From assembly GCA_017999235.1 (NCBI GenBank), contig JAGOBN010000195.1, forward strand, positions 1 through 7,305: 7,305 bases of DNA, read 5' to 3'. The stretch is from Anaerolineales bacterium. Its GTDB lineage: Bacteria; Chloroflexota; Anaerolineae; Anaerolineales; UBA6663. Positions 1 through 4,858 of the stretch are shown piece after piece (positions within the stretch are counted from its first letter, which is position 1; each line of letters opens with the position of its first letter). The translations under genes and the position numbers were made by a program. A model generated the notes under the pieces. That model made no database searches and had not been told where the DNA came from. It worked only from the letters and a program-made list of their open reading frames with translations.

Positions 1-1389
1 CACGCCTTCTTCTTGCAGGAAGCGGCCGAGCAAAGCCGCTATCTGATGAGCGAAGGCGAGGAGGCCCTGGCCGGCGAGCTGGGGGTCAGCGGCGCCCAAG
101 CCTGGAACAAGCTCCAGGGCACGGTCTGTTCGCAACTCAGCGTGCCGTTTGAGCAGGCCGGTGTTACGCGCCAGCTGCCTCTGCCGGCCGTGCAGAACCT
201 GTACCACGACCCCGACCCGGACGTGCGCCGGCGCGCTTATGAAGCTGAGTTGGCCGCGCTGGCGTCGGTGCGCGAGCCGCTGGCCGCCTGTCTGAACGGC
301 GTCAAAGGGGCGGCGCTGACGCTGGCCAAACGCCGCGGCCGGCCGAGTGTGCTGCATGAGACCCTCGATGACAGCCGCATCGACGCCGCCACCCTGGAGG
401 CCATGCTGGGGGCCATCGACGCCTCCCTGCCCGCCTTCCGACGCTATCTCCAGCGGAAAGCCGCGCGCCTGGGGAAGCCGGCCCTGGACTGGTATGACCT
501 GCACGCCCCGCTGGGCGCCAGCGAGCGGACCTTCACCTTCCCGGAGGCCGAGGCCTTCATCGTGGATCAGTTTGGGCGCTTCAGCCCCGGCTTGGCCGGC
601 TTTGCCCAGCGCGCCTTCGCCGGCCGCTGGGTGGATGCCGAGCCGCGCGACGGCAAGCGCGGCGGCGCCTTTTGCATGGGCGTGCCGGCGCTGGAAGAAT
701 CGCGCGTGCTGATGAACTTTGACGGCACGCTGGATTCGGTCTTCACCCTGGCGCACGAACTGGGCCACGGCTTCCACAACGCCTGTCTGGCCGGCCAGCC
801 CATGCTGCTCCGCAGCGTGCCGATGACCCTGGCGGAAACCGCCTCGATCTTCTGCGAGACCATCGTCACCGAAGCGCTGTTGGCCGAGGCCGGCGGCCCG
901 GCCGAGGAACTCGCCCTCCTGGAAACGTTCCTGCTCGGCACCACGCAAGTGGTGGTGGATATCGCCTCGCGCTACCGTTTTGAGAGCGCGGTCTTCGCGC
1001 GGCGCGCCCAGGCCGAGCTCTCCGCCGAGGACTTCAACACGTTGATGGTGAACGCCCAGACCGAGACCTACGGTGACGGCCTGGCCCCGGACGCGCGCCA
1101 TCCGTATATGTGGGCCTGGAAGCCCCACTACTATTACGCGGGCCTGTCCTTCTACAACTTCCCGTACACCTTTGGCCTGCTGTTCGGCACCGGGTTGTAC
1201 GCGCTGTATCGTGAACGCGGCGCGGCCTTCGTGTCCGCGTACGAGGCCCTGCTCGCCCACACCGGCCAGGCCAACGCCGCCGAACTCGCCGCGCGCTTTG
1301 GCATCGACCTGCGCGGCCGCAAATTCTGGGAAGACAGCCTGCGGATCATCGAGCGCCGGATTGACCGGTATTGCGAGATTAGTGGGTAG
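1..1389 (+). CDS. M3-family (PepF-like) zinc oligoendopeptidase, 5'-truncated by window edge
   Basis: Metallopeptidase of the M3B/oligoendopeptidase F type, expected to cleave short peptides in the cytoplasm. The frame is open to base 1, so the true start lies outside the window; a TTG at 13 is not a credible start because the family's N-terminal helical region is already under way there. About 462 codons remain; full-length relatives are near 600, so roughly 130 residues are missing. Seen directly: the zinc/catalytic motif HELGH at 754-768 (two His ligands flanking the Glu base), and a Glu at 835-837 in AETAS, 23 residues after the second His, which fits the third zinc ligand. The C-terminal KPHYYYAG and YNFPYTFG segments (about 1120-1173) match the family's substrate-binding region. 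No signal peptide can be judged. The stop TAG at 1387-1389 lies inside the first copy of a 21-bp repeat, which therefore encodes the last two residues. No neighbour suggests a specific substrate. Family is sure; assignment to a subfamily is not. Confidence 0.93.
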   Translation, partial: HAFFLQEAAEQSRYLMSEGEEALAGELGVSGAQAWNKLQGTVCSQLSVPFEQAGVTRQLPLPAVQNLYHDPDPDVRRRAYEAELAALASVREPLAACLNGVKGAALTLAKRRGRPSVLHETLDDSRIDAATLEAMLGAIDASLPAFRRYLQRKAARLGKPALDWYDLHAPLGASERTFTFPEAEAFIVDQFGRFSPGLAGFAQRAFAGRWVDAEPRDGKRGGAFCMGVPALEESRVLMNFDGTLDSVFTLAHELGHGFHNACLAGQPMLLRSVPMTLAETASIFCETIVTEALLAEAGGPAEELALLETFLLGTTQVVVDIASRYRFESAVFARRAQAELSAEDFNTLMVNAQTETYGDGLAPDARHPYMWAWKPHYYYAGLSFYNFPYTFGLLFGTGLYALYRERGAAFVSAYEALLAHTGQANAAELAARFGIDLRGRKFWEDSLRIIERRIDRYCEISG

Positions 1390-1421
1390 TGGCCAGGGGT
1401 CAGTGGGTAGTGGCCAGGGGT
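1381..1421 (+). repeat. Two tandem copies of a 21-bp G-rich direct repeat
   Basis: AGTGGGTAGTGGCCAGGGGT occurs at 1381-1400 and again, identical, at 1402-1421, with one base (C1401) between them. The first copy overlaps the peptidase stop codon. Four G-runs of three or four bases fall at 1384-1386, 1396-1399, 1405-1407 and 1417-1420. Perfect identity points to recent duplication or slippage. No function is shown. Confidence 0.9.
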
Positions 1422-1505
1422 TCGTATTGAGAGACGGAGGGATATCAATCCTGAACTCTCCTATTCCCTAATCTCTGCCCACTATCCACAGCCCACTATC
1501 CACTG
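1401..1505. other. Imperfect inverted repeat / hairpin filling the peptidase-isomerase gap
   Basis: CAGTGGGTAGTGG at 1401-1413 can pair with CCACTATCCACTG at 1493-1505: 13 pairs, one of them a G-T (G-U in RNA) wobble. Further inside, AGAGA (about 1430-1434) and AGGGA (about 1437-1441) can pair with TCTCT (1472-1476) and TCCCT (1465-1469) across a small internal loop, so the symmetry continues inward. The whole 138-bp spacer is thus mostly repeat-derived. It could act as a transcript 3'-end structure after the peptidase. There is no U-tract, so a classical intrinsic terminator is not supported. Confidence 0.5.
1477..1504 (+). repeat. Two tandem copies of a 14-bp repeat, inverse of the upstream repeat
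   Basis: GCCCACTATCCACA (1477-1490) is followed at once by GCCCACTATCCACT (1491-1504), differing only at the last base. Read on the opposite strand this is GTGGATAGTGGGC, close to the GTGGGTAGTGGCC core of the direct repeat at 1381-1421. The two arrays are therefore inverted relatives. Confidence 0.85.
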
Positions 1506-1515
1506 CCCGCCCCTC

Positions 1516-1520
1516 AGGAG
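1516..1520 (+). promoter_or_regulatory. Shine-Dalgarno AGGAG for the PaaG-like gene
   Basis: AGGAG stands seven bases before the ATG at 1528, ideal spacing, and fixes that start. It also shows that this genome uses ordinary Shine-Dalgarno starts, in contrast to the gene at 2428. Confidence 0.8.
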
Positions 1521-1527
1521 CCGCAGC

Positions 1528-2310
1528 ATGTCCTCCATCCTCCTCACCGATCTCACCGCCGGCGTTTTCACCCTCACCCTCAACCGGCCGGAGGTGCTCA
1601 ACGCCTTCAACGACGCGCTGGCGGCCGGCCTGCTGGAGGCGCTCAAACACGCCGAGCGCGATCCCGCCATCCGCTGCGTGGTGCTCACCGGCGCCGGCGC
1701 CGGCTTCTGCGCCGGCCAGGACCTGGCCGCCCTGCGCGACCGGGAGGCGGAGATCTCGTTTCGCGAGCACTTGCTCCGGACCTTCAACCCGATCGTGGCG
1801 CGGATGCGCACGTTGGAAAAGCCGATCATCGGCCAGCTCAACGGCGCGACGGCCGGCGCCGGCCTGGGGCTGGCCCTGGCGTGCGATCTGCGCTACGCGG
1901 CCGCCGGCGCCAAACTGCGCGTGGCCTTCAACGGCATCGCCCTGGCGCCGGATTCGGGCGTCAGCTTCTTCCTGCCGCGCCTCGTCGGTTACGCCCGCGC
2001 TTACGAGCTGGCCGTCAGCAACGCGCCGCTCACGGCGGAGGCCGCCGCCGAACTGGGGCTGGTGAACCGGGTCTTCCCGCCGGCCGAACTGGCCGAGGCG
2101 GTGCGCTCCGTGGCGGCCCAACTGGCCCAGGGGCCGACCCGCGCCTTTGGCCTGACCAAGCGCGCCATGAACAAAGCCCTGCTGGTCTCCCTGGACGAAG
2201 CGCTGGAGTACGAAGCGCACCTGCAGGAGATCGCCGGCCGCTCGCCCGACCACCGCGAAGGCGTGGCCGCGTTTCTAGAAAAGCGCCGGCCCAACTTCAC
2301 CGGGCAGTAG
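1528..2310 (+). CDS. PaaG-like enoyl-CoA hydratase/isomerase family protein
   Basis: Crotonase-fold acyl-CoA enzyme of 260 residues, full length for the family, with a well-placed AGGAG before the ATG. Seen: the N-terminal LNRPEVLNAFN segment, the oxyanion-hole/CoA motif GFCAGQDL (residues 59-66), the second oxyanion segment NGATAGAGLGLALACD (105-120), and APDSG at 140-144. Lined up by eye on rat crotonase, the two hydratase glutamates (E144, E164) correspond to Gly114 and about Phe134, so both are missing. Asp142 matches the catalytic Asp of PaaG, the 1,2-epoxyphenylacetyl-CoA isomerase of phenylacetate degradation. The C-terminal GRSPDHREGVAAFLEKRRP stretch is also PaaG-like. An isomerase role is therefore more likely than hydration. 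No other paa gene is in view, so the physiological substrate is open; a fatty-acid or aromatic acyl-CoA isomerase are both possible. It is flanked by spacers of 138 and 117 bp and is probably its own transcription unit. Family is near certain; the PaaG function is moderate. Confidence 0.9.
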   Translation: MSSILLTDLTAGVFTLTLNRPEVLNAFNDALAAGLLEALKHAERDPAIRCVVLTGAGAGFCAGQDLAALRDREAEISFREHLLRTFNPIVARMRTLEKPIIGQLNGATAGAGLGLALACDLRYAAAGAKLRVAFNGIALAPDSGVSFFLPRLVGYARAYELAVSNAPLTAEAAAELGLVNRVFPPAELAEAVRSVAAQLAQGPTRAFGLTKRAMNKALLVSLDEALEYEAHLQEIAGRSPDHREGVAAFLEKRRPNFTGQ

Positions 2311-2321
2311 TCTTTGGAGCT

Positions 2322-2353
2322 GGGGGTTAGGGGCTAGGGGCTGAGCCTTTGGG
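2322..2353 (+). other. G-rich tract, candidate G-quadruplex, in the isomerase-transglycosylase gap
   Basis: Four G-runs occur 11 bases after the isomerase stop: GGGGG (2322-2326), GGGG (2330-2333), GGGG (2337-2340) and GGG (2351-2353). The loops are TTA, CTA and a long ten-base third loop. The sequence fits a loose quadruplex pattern on the sense strand. The rest of the 117-bp gap (2311-2427) holds a 12-bp palindrome at 2396-2407 and the possible promoter at 2415; I see no open frame or RNA gene in it. Confidence 0.45.
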
Positions 2354-2414
2354 ATTTGGTCCGGCCCCGCAAATCCGCCGTTATCGGCAAGTAGCCGCCG
2401 GCCGGCGAGTCAGG

Positions 2415-2420
2415 TATAGT
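2415..2420 (+). promoter_or_regulatory. Putative -10 element (TATAGT) for the transglycosylase gene
   Basis: TATAGT differs from TATAAT at one base. Its last base is seven bases before the A of the ATG at 2428, so a transcript starting at the usual distance would begin at or next to the start codon, giving a leaderless mRNA. No Shine-Dalgarno is seen in the 5-12 bases before the ATG, which agrees with this. I see no convincing -35 element at 16-18 bp upstream. This is a motif-only call. Confidence 0.35.
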
Positions 2421-2427
2421 CGCCGGT

Positions 2428-4845
2428 ATGCCGTCTCTAATTCCTCGTCCCTGGCTGTTGGCGCTCATGCCGCTGGCCGCCTGTTTGACCGCCTGCGCGG
2501 GGTCCCTCCCATTCTTTGGCCCGACCTCCACGCCCACGCTGACGCCCACCCTCACGCCTTCGCCGACGCCTACCATTACGCCCTCGCCAACCTCCACGCC
2601 CACGCCGGAGCCGGCCGCCCGCATCGCGGCGGCCGATGACGCGCTCTTCGCCGGCGACTGGCAGCTGGCGGGGGCCGAGTATCAAGCCGCGCTCGCCGGC
2701 CAGGCCGACCCGGAACGCCGCGCCGCCGCGCAGCTGGGCCTGGGCAAGGCCCTGCTTTACGGCGGTGAGCCGGCGGCGGCCGCGGCCGCCTTCAGCCAGG
2801 TGCTGGAGCAATTCCCGGCCTCCCCGCTGGTGGCCGACGCGCATTTTCTGTTGGGCGAGACCTTCCGGGCCACCGGCCAGTGGGCGCAATCTATCGAAGG
2901 CTACCGCCGCTATCAGCAGCTGCGGCCCGCCACGCTGGACGCTTACGTCGAAGAGCGGATTGGCCAGGCGGCCGCCTTCAGCGGGGATTTAGCCGCCGCC
3001 GCCGCGGCCTATGAAGCCGCCAGCGCCGCGCCGCGTCTGAGCGGGGGGCCGGCCGAAGCGCTGGACCTGCGCGCGCGCCTGGCCGAGGTCTATCTTCAGC
3101 AGGGCGCGTTGGACGCGGCGCTGGCCCAATACGACCTCATCTACCAGACCACGGATCAAAACTGGCGCAAGGCGCGCGCCCTGGTGCTGGCCGGCAACGC
3201 GCTGTATGCCGCCGGCCGGCTGGCCGACGCCCACGCCCGCTATCTGGAGGCCGTCAACAATTACCCCGAGGCCGGCGACACCTTCCCGGCCCTCCGCACG
3301 CTCGTCGCCGACGGCGTGCCGGTGGCCGAACAGCCGCGCGGCCTGGCCAACTATGCGGCCCAGAATTACGCGCCGGCCCTGGCCGCCTTCGACCGCGCCC
3401 TGGCCGCCGATCCGCTGGACACCACCGCGTTGTATTACCGGGGCCTGACGCTGTCCGCGCTGGACCGGCCGGCGGAGGCGCTGGCGGCCTTCCGGCAATT
3501 GGTGACCGACTTCCCCGGCGACGCGCGCTGGCAGTCCGCCTTCTTTCAGATCGCGTTTATTCAAGCGTATCCCGATGACGTCGCCACGTTTGAGGCCTTC
3601 GTGGCGGCCGCGCCCCAGGCGCCGGAGGCGCCGGACGCCCTCTACCGGGCCGCGCGCTTGTGTGAGCGCAACGGTGACTTAGCCCGCGCCGCCGCGCTGT
3701 GGGAGCGCCTCCCGGCCGAATATCCCGCCGCGGCCCAAGCCGCCGACGCCGCCCTGCAAGCCGGCCTGGTCCACTATCGCGCCGGCGATCTGACCGCCGC
3801 CGCGCGGCAGTTTGAGCAGGCGGCCGCCTTCGACGCCGACCCGGCTCAACAAGCCCGCGCCTGGCTGTGGATTGGCAAGCTGAAGGAGCGCCACGGCGAC
3901 CCGACCGCGGCGCGCACCGCCTGGGTGCAGGCCGCCGGCTTCGATCCGGGCGGCTACTACTCCCTGCGCGCCCAGGAACTGGCCGGCGGCGCCGCACCCT
4001 TCGCGGCCGGCGGCTACGCCTTCACCTTTGACCGCGCCCAGGAACTGGCCGAGGCCGAGACCTGGCTGCGCGCCACCTTCCCCGCGGCGCAGACCCTGAC
4101 CCGGCTCAGCGATTTGAGCGCCGGCATTTGGAAGGAGCCGCGGCTGGCGCGCGGCGCTGAATTATGGCGGCTGGGCCTGCTGCCCGAGGCGCACGCCGAG
4201 TTCGACAGCCTGCGCCTGGATTTGCAGGGTGACCCCGTGGCGATGTGGCAGCTGGCGCGGTACTGGCATGATCTGGGCGCCTATGATCTCGCCATCCGGT
4301 CCGCGCGCCGCGTGCTGGACCTGGCCGCCCTGCCGGATGTCACCCTCGGCCCGGTGTATCTACAGCGCCTGCGCTACCCGGCGCCCTTCGCGGACCGCGT
4401 GCAGGCCGCCAGCGTGCAATACGGCCAGCACCCCTTTTTGATGTATTCCAAGATGCGGCTGGAAAGCTTCTTTTGGAAGTACGCCTTCTCCAGCGCCGAG
4501 GCGCGCGGCCTGAACCAGATCATCCCGGCCACCGCCGCCGATATCGCCCAGGCGCTGGCCCTGGAGAATTTCCAACTGGAGGATCTCTACCGGCCGGCCG
4601 TCTCCATCCCGATGGGCGCGTATTATCTGGCGTTTGTGGAGCGGACAACCCAGGGCGGTCCGGGGGTCTTGCTGGCCGGCTACTACGCCGGCCCCGGCAA
4701 CGCCGACGCCTGGTGGCAATTGGCCGGCGGCGACCCGGATTTGTTTGTGGAAGTCATTCGGCTGCCGGATGCCAAGGGGTATGTGCAGACCGCGTACGAG
4801 TACTACGCCATGTACACGCGGCTGTATGGCGCCGGCGCGCCCTAA
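2428..4845 (+). CDS. Lipoprotein lytic transglycosylase: TPR superhelix plus C-terminal Slt70-type domain
   Basis: Predicted surface lipoprotein of 805 residues that would cleave peptidoglycan glycan strands. The N-terminus has Arg7, a hydrophobic stretch (9-18) and two overlapping lipoboxes, LAAC (Cys19) and LTAC (Cys23); either Cys could be lipidated. A Thr-Pro-rich linker (33-62) follows. Residues about 65-505 hold roughly ten TPR-like helical pairs, for example 99-129, 135-167, 333-364, 401-433 and 437-470. The C-terminal domain (about 660-800) is Slt70-like: catalytic Glu679 in RLESFF, GLNQIIPATA (694-703), the GYYAGPGN motif (751-758), FVEVI (773-777) and a KGYVQTAYEYYAMY tail. The Glu679-to-Gln697 distance of 18 matches E478-to-Q496 of E. 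coli Slt70. Odd points: the usual GLMQ is GLNQ, and the usual YNAGP is YYAGP. No Shine-Dalgarno precedes the ATG; a TATAGT hexamer sits where a leaderless promoter would. Its stop overlaps the convergent regulator gene by 4 bp. Domain assignment is strong; activity is inferred. Confidence 0.9.
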   Translation: MPSLIPRPWLLALMPLAACLTACAGSLPFFGPTSTPTLTPTLTPSPTPTITPSPTSTPTPEPAARIAAADDALFAGDWQLAGAEYQAALAGQADPERRAAAQLGLGKALLYGGEPAAAAAAFSQVLEQFPASPLVADAHFLLGETFRATGQWAQSIEGYRRYQQLRPATLDAYVEERIGQAAAFSGDLAAAAAAYEAASAAPRLSGGPAEALDLRARLAEVYLQQGALDAALAQYDLIYQTTDQNWRKARALVLAGNALYAAGRLADAHARYLEAVNNYPEAGDTFPALRTLVADGVPVAEQPRGLANYAAQNYAPALAAFDRALAADPLDTTALYYRGLTLSALDRPAEALAAFRQLVTDFPGDARWQSAFFQIAFIQAYPDDVATFEAFVAAAPQAPEAPDALYRAARLCERNGDLARAAALWERLPAEYPAAAQAADAALQAGLVHYRAGDLTAAARQFEQAAAFDADPAQQARAWLWIGKLKERHGDPTAARTAWVQAAGFDPGGYYSLRAQELAGGAAPFAAGGYAFTFDRAQELAEAETWLRATFPAAQTLTRLSDLSAGIWKEPRLARGAELWRLGLLPEAHAEFDSLRLDLQGDPVAMWQLARYWHDLGAYDLAIRSARRVLDLAALPDVTLGPVYLQRLRYPAPFADRVQAASVQYGQHPFLMYSKMRLESFFWKYAFSSAEARGLNQIIPATAADIAQALALENFQLEDLYRPAVSIPMGAYYLAFVERTTQGGPGVLLAGYYAGPGNADAWWQLAGGDPDLFVEVIRLPDAKGYVQTAYEYYAMYTRLYGAGAP
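2524..2613 (+). repeat. Low-complexity tract encoding the Thr-Pro linker
   Basis: Thirty codons for residues 33-62 of the lipoprotein are almost all Thr, Pro and Ser, with degenerate six-base ACGCCN-type units. The strand here is strongly pyrimidine-rich, unlike the flanking gene. The linker probably spaces the lipid-anchored N-terminus from the TPR domain. Thr/Ser density makes O-glycosylation conceivable but not shown. Confidence 0.85.
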
Positions 4846-4858
4846 GCGCCAGGCGCGC
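4835..4858. terminator. GC hairpin around the shared convergent stop codons, possible bidirectional terminator
   Basis: GCGCGCC (4835-4841) pairs perfectly with GGCGCGC (4852-4858), seven G-C pairs. The ten-base loop CTAAGCGCCA (4842-4851) holds both stop codons: TAA of the + gene at 4843-4845 and TAG of the - gene at 4844-4842. The stem forms equally on both transcripts. Neither side has a T-tract, so standard intrinsic termination is not supported. It could be a U-less terminator, an RNA 3'-end stabiliser, or a by-product of GC-rich codons. Confidence 0.35.

Noticed and set aside
1469..1474. TAATCT as a -10 box for the isomerase gene
   Set aside because: It fits TANNNT but lacks a -35 partner and lies within the repeat-derived segment, so the support is too weak to list.
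1468..2253. Long open frame on the - strand opposite the PaaG-like gene
   Set aside because: Its product is Gly/Arg/Gln-rich with no recognisable domain, while the + strand encodes a full crotonase-fold protein. It is the usual antisense shadow in GC-rich DNA.
2322..2340. Telomere-like GGGGTTAGGGG sequence
   Set aside because: There is no array beyond two or three units, and the gene content is plainly bacterial.
2396..2407. Perfect 12-bp palindrome CGCCGGCCGGCG as an operator just upstream of the lipoprotein gene
   Set aside because: It consists of two overlapping copies of the very common GCCGGC, so chance explains it well.
2349..2639. Open frame on the + strand starting in the spacer and overlapping the lipoprotein start, with His-Ala-rich repeats
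   Set aside because: The repeats are the Thr-Pro linker read in another frame. The 2428 frame has a signal peptide and known domains.
3557..3997. Arg/Pro-rich open frame on the - strand opposite the TPR region
   Set aside because: The composition is typical of a shadow frame of Ala-rich GC-rich coding sequence, and there is no domain.
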